A DNA stretch of 64,000 nt from the NCBI GenBank assembly GCA_963513935.1, contig OY740765.1, forward strand, positions 120,409,362 to 120,473,361, read 5' to 3'. Of this stretch, positions 22,905-33,954 are shown piece after piece. Numbering within the stretch: the stretch's first letter is position 1; each line of letters starts with the position of its first letter. The notes beneath the pieces are model-generated. The model did not search any database. It saw only the letters and a list, made by a program, of their open reading frames with translations, and was not told where the DNA came from. The DNA comes from Aphrophora alni. Its lineage: Eukaryota; Arthropoda; Insecta; Hemiptera; Aphrophoridae. Made by a program: the position numbers and the translations under genes.

Positions 22905-23925
22905 ACCCCGTCACCTCTAACAGAGTCTATTGGATATGTGGAGAGGGGGTAGCTACCCCGTGATACATAATCTGAAATGTAGTCTGATCGTTACCTCTAA
23001 CTGAGTTTAATAGATTTGTGGAGAGGGGGTAGCTACCCCTTGATACATAATCTTAAATGTAGTCTGATCGTTACATCTAACCGAGTCTAATGGATTTGTG
23101 GAGAGGGGGTAGCTACCCCGTGATACATAATCTGAAATGTAGTCTGATCGTCACATCTAACCGAGTCTAATGGATTTGTGGAGAGGGGGTAGCTACCCCG
23201 TGATACATAATCTGAAATGTAGTCTGATCGTTACCTCTAACTGAGTTTAATAGATTTGTGGAGAGGGGGTAGCTACCCCTTGATACATAATCTTAAATGT
23301 AGTCTGATCGTCATCTATAACTGAGTTTAATGGAGTTGTGGAGAGGGGGGTAGCTACCCGGTGATACATATTCTGAAATGTAGTCTGATCGTCACCTCTA
23401 ATAGATTTGTGGAGAGGGGGTAGCTACCCCGTGATACATAATCTGAAATGTAGTCTGATCGTCACCTCTAAAAGATTTGCGAAGAGGGGATAGCCACCCC
23501 GTGATACATAATCTGAAATGTAGTCTGATCGTCACCTCTAATAGATTTGTGGAGAGGGGGTAGCTACCCCGTGATACATAATCTGAAATGTAGTCTGATC
23601 GTCACCTCTAAAAGATTTGCGGAAAGGGGGTAGCCACCCCGTGATACATAATCTGAAATGTAGTCTGATCGTCACCTCTAAAAGATTTGCGGAAAGGGGG
23701 TAGCCACCCCGTGATACATAATCTGAAATGTAGTCTGATCGTCACCTCTAAAAGATTTGCGAAGAGGGGATAGCCACCCCGTGATACATAAACTGAAATG
23801 TAGCCTGATCATCACCACTAACTGCGTCTAATGGATATGTGGAGAGGGGTAACAACCTCCGATACATAATCTGAAATGTAGTTTAGATCGTCACCTCTAA
23901 CTGAGTCTAATGGATTTTAACCAAG
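22905..23925. repeat. Tandem array with 80-bp and 70-bp units, 14 copies
   Basis: The first seven units (about 22905, 22990, 23070, 23150, 23231, 23311, 23392) are spaced about 80 bp; the later ones (23462, 23532, 23602, 23672, 23742, 23812) are spaced exactly 70 bp. The 70-bp form lacks the CTGAGTTTAA-type block. Units 2 and 5 share the same private changes, implying a three-unit duplication. Many units hold GGGGTAGCTACCCC, a perfect 14-bp palindrome; the 70-bp units often carry a decayed GGGATAGCCACCCC form. Confidence 0.95.
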
Positions 23926-24014
23926 TTTATCGCTCCGTTTATGAATATATTCGAAGGGGAAAGACATTGTTTGAAAATTAGCCAATTTGCAGTTATTTTA
24001 GAAAGACATAGTTA

Positions 24015-24258
24015 TAGTTAGTACGGGCTTGGCAATCCCATGAGACCCTATATGAATTTACACCTTTTTTCGTATACTATTGTATTTGATCCCCGTCATT
24101 CTTATTTCCTGTCAGTATTCTCTTCACTAACTCTTGTTGTTTCCAACTGTGGCGCTATTAGAGTATTCGATGGCTATGGGTCTTCATTTTTTGTAATTTT
24201 CTTCCTTCTTTTATACGGTGATTTAGACCGAGAAGTTTTTATCTTTAAACAAATGCAA
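24015..24258 (+). repeat. Dispersed ~230-bp repeat, copy 4
   Basis: Starts ATAGTTAGTACGGGCTTGGC and AATCCCATGAGACCC, continues TTACACC, TTCACTAACTCTTGTTGTTT, CTGTGGCGCTATTAGAGTAT, GGGTCTTCATTTTTTG, CTTCTTTTATACGGTGATTT, and ends CTTTAAACAA. The open frame over this copy is a by-product of the repeat. Confidence 0.8.
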
Positions 24259-24259
24259 A

Positions 24260-25330
24260 AAACGTTAAACAATACTAGTTAAAACGTACCTTCAAAGCAA
24301 TATGCACTTACGTTAAAAGTTTTTTTAAAATTCTGTGTGCACATTTATTATACGTTAAACTACGAATTCATCTCAACAAAGCAATTAATTACTAAAAGGG
24401 AAAAAGGGAGTATAAAGAGGGTCTACCGAGCTTAGGGGTTCAAGATCCCTCGGGGTTGGAATGTTGTTATTATTTACCACCTCCACACTACATTAAATAA
24501 TGATAAACCAATCACGCACGGCAACTTATAACAGATGGGAAGTTAAGTGCTGTTCATCACAAACATCCTAATCTGTATCGGGTGCATAAACTTTCTGAAT
24601 ACAAACGCTTGCTATTGCTGTAGATATAGGACTGTGACAGAATATATTGGCAAACGTTTGTATGATTTACTAGGCAGGTGACCATATTTCTGTTCCTGTG
24701 ACTCATTAAAGATGTTTTTCTTTGTTTTCGTAGTCGGTTTATACATATGCCTGATTTTTCAGACCACTCGTGTCAAAAATATTGTAGGCTGGAAGTCCGA
24801 TCTAGAACGTTGGTGTTTAGTTATAACAATAATTTTCACATGAATTTGGATTTTTTTTCTCGAATTTATGGTCACAAATATATATTAGTGGGTTAGTATA
24901 TACTCTGTTATTAAAAATTGTTTAATGTAAACATGAGTCAAATTTTATTTATTTGTAAATATCTTAAAAACCAATCTTTACAGTATAGAGGTTTTTATTT
25001 TCTTACTAGTTCAAAATATAGTTAAAAATAAGACGTGAATTATCCTATAACTAATTTTACGATCATCTGTACCTCGATTATACTTTTTTTATAACAAATA
25101 ATTATAAATCGAATCGGATATCAGCATTATTAACTAACCTGTAAACTAAAGTGCCATTTTTGAAATTTTCTTACGGTGTACCATAGAGTAACAGCATAAA
25201 TTAAAAATGCAACCGATACAATTTGTGTTCTGAGAAAGAAATAGGAGATTGGTTATTGAAATTAGAATGTGATATATGTAGCATTAAATATAATGTATAT
25301 GTATGTATAAATATGTATATTTTTATTTCT
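24260..25330. other. No gene seen
   Basis: AT-rich. A T-arm-like hairpin occurs at 24436-24455 but no tRNA can be built around it. No other structure seen. Confidence 0.4.
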
Positions 25331-25335
25331 TTTGT

Positions 25336-25376
25336 GTGTGTGTGTTTGTGTGTGTGTGCGCGCGCGTGTGTGTGTT
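25336..25376. repeat. (TG)n with a short (CG)n core
   Basis: TG dinucleotides interrupted by a GCGCGCGCG segment, then TG again. An alternating purine-pyrimidine tract. Confidence 0.95.
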
Positions 25377-25379
25377 TTA

Positions 25380-26070
25380 TAGATGTGTAATGGTTTATTT
25401 TATTTAGTTTGCCGAAGATCGTTTAAAAATAATATAATTTGAATAAATAGAATTATATTTGTACATTTCTATTTTTTTACATATGGCAGGAATTTGTTAC
25501 ATTTTATATATTTTGTTATTTGCTCACTTAAGTTACTTTTCCTATTATTAAGTGAGGGTGTCTCCCACATAGGCATTAACAGCTTTTCCTCCGCTAATAC
25601 GAAATATCACCTTTTATGGTTCAAATTGCTCTGATTCGAAAATGAAATGAGATTGCAATGTGCAGTTTTCACCAACTAAAGATTACATTTAAATATTCAA
25701 AAATATCTAACTGGTAAGCTGTTGTTTGAAAATCGATATAGAGAAAGTGCTATTTTACGATAAAATCGAATTTTCCTAATTTCTCAGAGGATTTAAAAGT
25801 TACAGAGTGTTAAATGGAAATATTGTTGGGAATAGAGGGAAGTCTGGCTGAGATCGTTCAAATTATTCCGGAGATATGGGCGTTTGAATGAATAAATATC
25901 CTTCCTTTTTACTTTATCTTTTTAAATTTCTTTTGTTTAGGTATTAGCTATAGTGTTTTCATGTGATTTTAATTTAGTTTTTCATTTTAATAGTAGTCAC
26001 TTTAATAATAATTGTAAGTGTTTCTGGAAGAACAAATAAATTAAATAATAATAACATGACCGCCAATATT
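25380..26070. other. No gene seen
   Basis: AT-rich, no recognised motif or repeat. Confidence 0.4.
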
Positions 26071-26074
26071 TCGT

Positions 26075-26325
26075 TTTGTGCTGCTTTGAACAGCAGTTTA
26101 CTTACTTTGCACAACTGATTTTGCACAGCAGTTTATTTATTTTGGGCAACAACAGACTTTGTACAGAAGTTTATTTATTTTATGCTGCAACTTACTTTGG
26201 TCAGCAGTTTATTTAATTTGCGTAACAACAGACTTTGCACTACAATTAGTTTTCTTTATGCAACAACAGACTTTGTAGGGCTGTTTATTTACTTTGCACA
26301 ACAACAGACTTTGCACAGCAGTTTA
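26075..26325. repeat. Tandem repeat, period about 43 bp
   Basis: About six units built on ACTTTGCACAGCAGTTTATT then TACTTTGCACAACAACAG. The short open frames across it are translations of the repeat. Confidence 0.85.
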
Positions 26326-26539
26326 CCTAACCAGTATACGAACTATAGGATATGTTTGGCTAAATAGTGAAAAATGTCGAGCTAAATTTTTTGACATTCA
26401 AGAAATCATAAAAGTGATTCTCGACATGCCTACTGTCCGTAGTCGTTGTCGTCGTAAGCATCTAAACGTTGCTTCTTGATGATGAACGTTGATGTTTTAT
26501 CTTCTGAACCTAAGCATGATATCGGCCACAAAAGTGAAG

Positions 26540-27185
26540 ATAGGTACATTAATTTTGGTACAGACGACTATAGTGTGTACATATAAAACCCTATAGAAAT
26601 TAAGAAAAATCTAATTAAAAATATCAAAATGGTGACCATTTCTTCATATGTTACTCATCTTAAAACATGGCAAATTAAATCAATTTTGCAGATTTTAATT
26701 CTGGATATAAAATTATTAACCCCACCTTTCTACGGTAACAAATAGTGAAGTTATTGTAAAAATGTAATTTTGAACCCTGACCTCCCAAGATAATGTAATA
26801 TTCGTATAGTTATGTAAGCCGAGTCACCGACACGAGTATAGCGAGTGACAGGTCCTTCACATAATAATATGTCCAGCTTCGAAGTCGGCTAGGGCCGAGA
26901 CACTGACGTGAGCTAAGAGAGTGGACTTTATATATATATATATATATATACACATCTACAAGCCCTTTTACGGCCTAACAGACGTCAAGAAAGTAGTGAT
27001 ATACACAAATACGAGGTTCAGAAAACAAGTGTAACAACTTACTCTTTTAAACAAGCTTACCCTAATGGGAAAGACCACTGATTTGTAAATAGATAAAACA
27101 ACTGTTCGACATACTTTTAATTTGATCATATTTATTTGTATGATGAAGCTGGGTAAGTACTATGCTGTCGCCCATCAATTTATTT
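26540..27185. mobile_element. Foldback-family arm, orientation A (single arm)
   Basis: Matches the left arm of the element at 60440-61770. Shared blocks in order include ACTATAGTGT-TAC-ATATAAAAC, GAACCCTGAC, GTCACCGACACGAG, GGGCCGAGACACTGACGTGA, GACGTCAAGAAAGTAG, TATACAC and GAAGCTGGGTAAGTACTATG. No opposite arm follows. A (TA)n run lies at 26930-26951. Confidence 0.8.
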
Positions 27186-27189
27186 AGTT

Positions 27190-27850
27190 TTGCATCCGCA
27201 CAGTAAAATGAGTAACGCTATAAGAGTCTAATTAAGAATTTTAATTAATTTAATTTGATCAATATTGATAACAAAACTCTACATTTAATAAGAATTCATT
27301 GGACACTCTATGTTACATTGCCTGCACTTTTACAGTAAGATTACTGTATTTAGAACAAAGCAAGCAATATCGTACAACGTGAGCACAGGTTTGCCGATGG
27401 TTCAAGTACGGACATGCTATAGGATAGAAAGGGGGTTATAAATTCGATATTTTACGTGTTTTGCATTGTTATAATATAATAGGGAGGTTTCCATAGAGGG
27501 TAGAGGGTTGAAAAAGCTCATAATATTCTTTCTATTGTGTCCGGTGTTATCGAGAAGCTGGGTGGGGAAACGGGGGAGGGGGACTAATTAACCAATGGCT
27601 TTTGTTATTTGACAGTTGTTTGACATTCATGAAGTTGTCAACCATGATAAATGTCAAAGAAATATACTGGCGTTTGTTTCTTTTTTTCATAATGGATTCC
27701 CTCATTTCTTTTTAATCTTCCTATTTTTTTACAGAGTCAAAAAGCTTCACGTAAAAATAGAAAAGCAGAAACTGAAGAACAATTTATATAAAAAAATATA
27801 AATATGGAGTAGTTCCAGTCACAAACGATTTTGACACAGAACTGGTATCT
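27190..27850. other. No gene seen
   Basis: AT-rich, with a purine-rich block GGTGGGGAAACGGGGGAGGG near 27561-27580. The frame 27616-27801 is Phe/Lys-rich without motif. Confidence 0.4.
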
Positions 27851-27859
27851 GTGACCCGT

Positions 27860-28680
27860 ATTTCTGGCAATAATCTTATACCTGTATCTTGAAGTCTGTT
27901 GACGGCGGCCGGAGCATACCTCAACATCGCAGTCTGAAGCCGGTATTTTTAGTAGCCCTCATATATAGCAGTACGCAGACGATGCTTCTAGCAACCATCT
28001 TATATCTGTCTCTGGAAGTCTGGTGCTGGTGGCTGGGATATACGTCAACATCGCAGTATGAAGCCGGTATTTTTAGTAGCCCTCATATATAGCAGTAAGC
28101 AGACGATGCTTCTAGCAACCATCTTATATCTGTCTCTGGAAGTCTGGTGCTGGTGGCTGGGATATACGTCAACATCGCAGTATGAAGCCGGTATTTTTAG
28201 TAGCCCTCATATATAGCAGTACGCAGACGATGCTTCTAGCAACCATCTTATATCTGTCTCTGGAAGTCTGGTGCTGGTGGCTGGGATATACCTCAAACAT
28301 CGCAGTATGCAGCTTGTACTTCTAGTAGCTCTCTTATATAGTCGCCTGTAGCCGGTACTTCTACTGGACCTCTTACATGGTAGTCTGGAGAAGGTACTTA
28401 TGGTAGACTTCTTATATGAAAGCATGCAGACGATGTTTCTAGCAACAATTTTTTTCTGTCTTTGGAACTCTGCTGCTGGTTGCTGAACTATACCTCAATA
28501 GCATTCTGCAGCCTTTAAATCTAGTCGTTTTCTTATATGGTTGTCAGCAGCCGGTAATTGTAGTAGACTTCTTATATCGTAGCTGCATACGATGTATCTA
28601 ACAACCATCTTATATCTGTCACTGGAAGACTGCTGTTGGTGGATGGGCTATATAACTCAACATCGCAGTCTGCAGCCGGT

Positions 28681-28775
<95 letters not shown>

Positions 28776-29165
28776 GATATCTGATAATGGTGGCAGGCTA
28801 TACCTCAACATTGTAGTCTGCCGCCGGTAATTTTAGTAGCTCTCTTATATGATAGCCTGAAGACGATGTTTCTAGGAGTCATCTTATATCTGTTTCTAGA
28901 AGTCTGGTGCTGGTGGACGAGACCTCAACATAGGAGTCTGCAGCCGGGCCTTCTAGTAACTTCCTTATGTGGTTGTCAGCAGACGATAGTTCAAGTAACC
29001 TGCTAATTTAGGTCTGAGGAAGTATGCTGGTGGTGGTTGGGCTACACCTTGACATCGCAGTCTGCAGCTAGTACTTCTAGTAAATCTGTTATATGATAGT
29101 CTGAAAACGATGCTTCGAGCAATAATCTTACATCTGTCTCAGGAAGTTTACTACCGCTGACCGGT
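27860..29165. repeat. Tandem array, period 124 bp, with degenerate tail
   Basis: GCTTCTAGCAACCATCTTAT then ATCTGTCTCTGGAAGTCTGG starts at 27984, 28108 and 28232, exactly 124 bp apart and almost identical. From about 28310 to 29165 further copies are diverged and partly cut into sub-repeats of AGCCGGTACTTCTAG-type. A (CT)n tract splits one copy. Short open frames here are artefacts of the array. Confidence 0.93.
28684..28774. repeat. (CT)n microsatellite
   Basis: About 45 uninterrupted CT units inside the 124-bp array. Confidence 0.97.
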
Positions 29166-29644
29166 AACTTAAACATAAATAATTTTCTAACTTACTAGAA
29201 TTTATTTTAATTTACTGAATTGATTTTCTTTTTTAAATATTCAGATTTACACTAGGGAGAAATCTGCCATATTTTCCATACAGCCCACTCAACATTTATT
29301 TATACAAACAATTTTGTTTAGAGACTTTTACTACAATATAATATTCAATTCCTTACTTACTCTAACACAATGAAGTATTTTCATAATAATTAAAGCTATA
29401 CATTTTTAATGTGTATGTAAATTTTGTGCACATAAATTTTGACTCACTTTTGATTTTTCAAGCTAGTTTAAAATTGCTTGGAAGGTCCTTAAGATCCTTA
29501 TTTCAGTTAGTTTATACCAAAGGAGTTTTAATATTTTAAAACCTACCGTTAGTTACAAATATTTGATTTAAAGATTACGTTAATTATGGTGAATATGATT
29601 TGTTGTATTGACTTTAGTTTGATTTTACGTTTATATTAATTTAT

Positions 29645-31913
29645 ATAATTGTACCCCAGAAGTAAAGGACACTAAGTCACACTTTACTAATTTTTCAGGA
29701 GAGCAGTTTTAAGATTTGATTTAAATTAAATAATTCATTACTTTAACGTTAATTGACATTTTAAAACAATTATTTTATTAAAATCTTATTAGAACGTTTC
29801 TTTTTCATTCCATTAAAATTTATTCATACAAATAAAACAAATCATTTAATCAAAATTTTATAAAAATTCATTGTTGGACATAGTGTTGTATACCTCTCAT
29901 AAGTTTTGCATATGACATTATTTTGGGGTTTTATCAGGAAAATAAAGAAGATACAAACATTGAAAATCACACATTGTTTATTAATAAAACACAACATATA
30001 AATTAAACTTTAGTTGAAGATAAGTCCCAACGACACTAGAGAGTATCCACATCATCATCTCCTTGAGGGTAGTCATACGTAGATTGATTGCTGTATTTCA
30101 AATGTTTGTAGAAGTCGTGGCAAACTGAGGGAACAAAAGGCAGAAGTGCAATCAAGTCATTGAATTTCTGCTATGTAATTGGTACTGGATTTATTGAGAC
30201 TTGATTTAAATCTGATGGAAAAGTTACTTCTTGTCTTGTAAACCTTACTAAGTCAACCTCTTGAGTTTCACCGTTGAAATCTGTTTTCAAAAAAAGCGTT
30301 CCAATCTTTTCCTGATGAACCTGAATTTGAAGACAGGTTGATAGCAGAACTGGCTCCTTGTTAACATCCTTCTTTCTATTTACAAGAGGGGGGTTAGGCG
30401 ATTGTTTTTTATCAAACAACGTGTTGAAGTTTTTGAAATCTGTAAGTTCCATATTATGCACGGTGTATTTACTGGAAGTTTGCCTTACCAATTGTTGCCC
30501 GTCCCATGGTGTTAAAATAGCCAAATTATTGACCTTCTTCCTTTTCCTCTCTAAAGGCATGTACACTGTCAGCCTCCATGCGAGTATGCCCTTTAAGCAA
30601 GAACTTTTGAGTTATAGTCTTAATTTGAGGATATTTGTGCAGAATCCAGAAAAAACACATTACAACACTTACATTCTTATTTTGACCGTAACAATTATCG
30701 GTCCAAAGTGTGATTTCTTCTATTTCACTGCCAGGAATGACACTATCTGTCCATTTCAAAATTGCTGATGCAATTTCATTTCCACCACGGAAAGCTCCTT
30801 TAGATTCATCCCACATCATACAGTGTACTGAGGAATCTTCTGCATCATATAGCCTAAAATTTAATGTCCAAAGCTTCCTTTTATAAAAACGAATGCAGTT
30901 TGTCGTGAGTTGTGATGGCAGGCATTTTTGCAGATCACCAGTTAATACTTTGTGTTTTGGTGAGTCTTTACCCATTTTAGTGTCACTACTTTTTAAGTTA
31001 TATCTTGATTTTGATTCATTAAGATGTGCATCATGTGATCCTTGTACAATCCTTTTGTACATCCAAGATGTGCCTTTGTACAATCCTTTTCTTCTTGTGT
31101 CAGACTATTTTTAAGCTTAACATTGAAAATATCACATGTATTGCAGGTGTCGATTTCAGGTGGTTTAAATGACAACTTGAACTGTTTATTAAAAATATCA
31201 TAGTACAACCATTTCTTAGCTATTAAATTTGGATTAATATCTTTTTCATTGCAATCAACAATGTATAGTTCATAAATTTTTTTCTATTGTTAGCTCTGTG
31301 CCCAAATAATTTCTTTCACTCTTTTCTCTCGAATAATGACTCTCATTCTGCGTGAAAGAAGAAATATGTTGTTTGACACTATTTATGGTTTCATCAGGGG
31401 TTTTAATGCTTGGCACATGCCTACCTCTTTTATCTTGTTTTACCATACCTCCTGGTTCAAAATTTTTCAACATATTTACCACTACTGTGTTAGATATTGA
31501 AAGTGTGTTTAAAAACATAACTTTGCACACTCTATGTCGCTGCTTATTTACGGTGAAATAGTAAGTTTTGAAATAGTAAATGAGTTTTTGTCCATCTTGT
31601 TTATATATCATAGCTTTATAAACAACAGTTAAAGTCTAAAACAACACTCAAAATGGCTAAAATGAAACCTTGCTCTTTTAGTTCCTGAAAAGTCCACAGG
31701 GTGTAAACAACACTATGTCCAGCTGGTGTTGTATACCTCTGAGTAAAGGTGGAATTGGTGTTCATTTAAAAGGCGCTAACTTGGCTTACGGCTGGTTTTG
31801 GACATAGTGTCCTATACCACTGAGTAGAGAAAAAAAATATATAAACAGATGTTTGAAAATTCCAAATTTGAAAAAAATGAACATAGTGTCATTTACCTCC
31901 GGGGTACAGTTAA
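29645..31913 (-). mobile_element. TIR DNA element with TTAA-like target site and a DUF7869-like gene
   Basis: The left end (29649) reads TTGTACCCCAGAAGTAAAGG then ACACTAAG; the right end (31909), read as reverse complement, is CTGTACCCCGGAGGTAAATG then ACACTATG. About 26 of 32 positions match. The flanks are ATAA (29645-29648) and TTAA (31910-31913), consistent with a TTAA duplication. Near the ends the motif ACACTATGTCC and its partner GTATACCTCTGAG recur in both orientations (about 29876, 31705-31735, 31800, 31881), like transposase-binding subterminal repeats. The gene runs on the minus strand between them. The 5' part of the gene seems lost. Confidence 0.75.
30036..31611 (-). pseudogene. 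DUF7869-like (RNase H-fold, transposase-like) gene, frameshifted
   Basis: Four minus-strand frames make one protein from 31611 down to a stop at 30036-30038. In order: RVCKVMFLNTLSIS; SHYSREKSERNYLG; FKLSFKPPEIDTCNTCDIF; VLTGDLQKCLPS; WDESKGAFRGGNEIASAIL; WTDNCYGQNKN; LKGHTRMEADSVH; then AILTPWDGQQLVRQT. The TGDLQ, TDNCxGQNKN and ExDSVH blocks give three acidic residues in an order typical of RNase H-fold nucleases. Damage: an extra A in an A7 run near 31280-31286; a shift with a small duplication of AGGATTGTACAA near 31040-31090; a shift near 30540; and a TAG at 30171-30173. After that TAG 44 codons stay open to an acidic end, DDDVDTL. The N-terminal half of the family is absent. The name rests on memory of the motifs. 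Confidence 0.65.
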
Positions 31914-31914
31914 T

Positions 31915-32805
31915 AAATTAAGTGATTTTAGTTAAGAGATATTCCTTACATGAATGTTTTAAATTACTGACTACTCAAATAATTAGCTATGTTTCGGTTT
32001 GTAGCACTTTCAAGTTTCACTTTACACACTTTTAACCTTTCTTTATTGGTAATTATTATTGATTTAATTTCTGAACTTTTACTTAACACTTGCTTATCAC
32101 TTTTCGTAATGATTTTTATGGATTATCTTGGCTTTGAAGTACACTCATTATTTTTTTATTTAAGAACTTGTTTACAATTTTATTTACAACACATTTTATT
32201 TTGAAATAGCCTTTGTTATTAAGTTTGGTTGGTATTATTATTGTCGGAAGACTGCGGTGAGTTTTGAAGCGTCTCCCCCAGTTCCTGAATAAAGAAATTC
32301 ACAATTATGACACCAGACAAAATTGTAACTATCGTGCTATAGAGCGTAGGTTAAAATCGTACACTAAACTTCTTCCCAGTCAGTTGTAGAAATGCCTATT
32401 AAGCTTCATCATACTATAAAAACTATGGAATATTATACAACTTGTATGCACAATTTTAGAATACTTCTCTTCTGTGGAGGAGTTCCTGCACCATAACTTT
32501 TGTTGTTTCGGTGTACTTGGATGTAATCTCTAATTAAAAGATTACTTTTAATTACGTAGTTCTATTGTTATTATTTATTTTGGTGCAATAGAATTATAGC
32601 TTTTTTAATGTATTTTAGTTTAAGTATATGTCTATAAGATATATACTAGTTATTTAATTGTTAAATAACTTTTTTATAATATTGCATTATAATTTACTGT
32701 ATATTTTCCTTTTTGTTGCAGGCTTGAGGGCTGATGTAATAAACATATTGTTGTTGATTTATTGTATGTGACTCTGCTACACAAATGTATGTTTCTCAAA
32801 AGTAC
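31915..32805. other. No gene seen
   Basis: AT-rich. The open frame at 31989-32204 is Phe/Leu-rich without a motif. No repeat noticed. Confidence 0.4.
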
Positions 32806-32807
32806 TT

Positions 32808-33032
32808 TAGTGAGTACGGACTTAGCAATCCCGAAGGAAACTAGCTGAATGTACACCTTTTTTATATAGTCTTGGGTTAGATCCCTCTTTTTCTATCGTG
32901 TATCTTCACTAACTCTTTTTCCTATCCGACCCTAACGTTATTAGAATATTCTAGGACTAGGGGTCTTTACTTTAAGGTCTTTTCTTCTTTTTAATGCGAT
33001 AATGATTGAGTGGTTTTTTGCTTTAATAAACA
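32808..33032 (+). repeat. Dispersed ~230-bp repeat, copy 5
   Basis: Starts TTAGTGAGTACGGACTTAGC then AATCCCGAAGGAAACTAGCT, TACACCTTTTTTATATAGTC, TTGGGTTAGATCCCTC, TTCACTAACTC, CCGACCCTAACG, TTAGAATATTC, GGGGTCTT, and ends TTGCTTTAATAAACAA. The GGTTAGATCCC segment resembles a pol III B box (GGTTCRANNCC). Confidence 0.85.
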
Positions 33033-33039
33033 AAAAAAC

Positions 33040-33835
33040 AAATTACAAAAACAATATAAAATAATATATGAGTATCAATAAATTCGATATAAAATATGAT
33101 TCACAGTACTTTATTTATTTCTCAATTGTTAAGATTAATAATAGTTTATGAACATCCCGAAGTTCTATTAACCGCTTAAGTCTCTAAAGAGACGTTTTAT
33201 TTATTATTCAGTAAACCCTGGAAATATTAAACATAAACTATTCAGTCAGCATTAGAGAGATCCCATTAGTCTCGTGTCCGTATTTCGAAGTAATACAATC
33301 CTGTTAAAATACAGACAATCCGGCAAGATGTTTTTACAACCGCAGAAAAGCACTGAAAAGAATCTTTCTTCTTTCCAAGAAAAGTAGAAAAGGGGATTTG
33401 AAAGTCCACGGATGAAGTCGACTATAAAGCTGGCTCGAAAGAGAAGATATATGAAAATTAAATAGGGAATAAATGGGATCAGTGAGGGAGCGGAGGTAAG
33501 GAAACGGGAGATATTCAAGAGAAGTCCCCCTTACTCCTACAACTTCATACTCAACAAAATGTTACAGTTGAGACGCAAAATAAATTATTGGTCTATTTCA
33601 GTTTCCCCCTTAAGTAGAAAAATAGAACTTGGAACAGTAATTTCAAGAAGAACGCTTTTAAAACTTTCTCCGTCCTAAGGTAGGACTATCTCCTAATGCC
33701 CACTACGCGATTTCATGTTTAACATGTGATCAATCAAAGTTATCATATTGATAACTTACCACAATTCTGTTTGATATTTTTATTGTAACTTTTAATTCAT
33801 GCTTTTTAAAAACCGTTCGATAAAAAAACAAAATA
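33040..33835. other. No gene seen between two repeat copies
   Basis: AT-rich. The minus frame 33252-33518 is hydrophobic but without a family motif. A phrase AGTCTCGTGTCCGTAT near 33268-33284 resembles the start of the dispersed repeat in minus orientation, but the rest of a copy is not visible. Confidence 0.35.
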
Positions 33836-33839
33836 GTTC

Positions 33840-33950
33840 GATAGGAAAAATTAAAGTGCAGGATATAATCCAAGACTATATGTTAACTATAAAAAGGTGT
33901 AGATCCAGCTACGGCCCCTCGAGGCTGCACAACGCTCGTACACATTAGCC
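33840..33950 (-). repeat. Dispersed ~230-bp repeat, copy 6 (5' half only)
   Basis: Minus-strand reading: GGCTAATGTGTACGAGC, then CTCGAGGGGCCGTAGCTGGA, TCTACACCTTTTTATAG, TATAGTCTTGGATTATATCC. The 3' half is missing. Confidence 0.7.
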
Positions 33951-33954
33951 TATA

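Noticed and set aside
22905..23925. CRISPR-like regular array
   Set aside because: No unique spacers; whole units repeat, and the sequence is animal-like.
24425..24460. T-arm-like hairpin (AGGGG-TTCAAGA-TCCCT)
   Set aside because: No acceptor, D or anticodon arm can be placed at the right distances; not a tRNA.
28592..28816. Open frame with a Ser-Leu repeat; similar frames at 21260-21454 and 51534-51725
   Set aside because: Translations of CT/GA microsatellites.
30358..30768. Plus-strand open frames opposite the DUF7869-like gene
   Set aside because: Shadows of the minus-strand coding sequence.
33252..33518. Hydrophobic minus-strand frame of 88 codons
   Set aside because: Hydrophobicity follows from AT/T-rich codons; no motif or start context.
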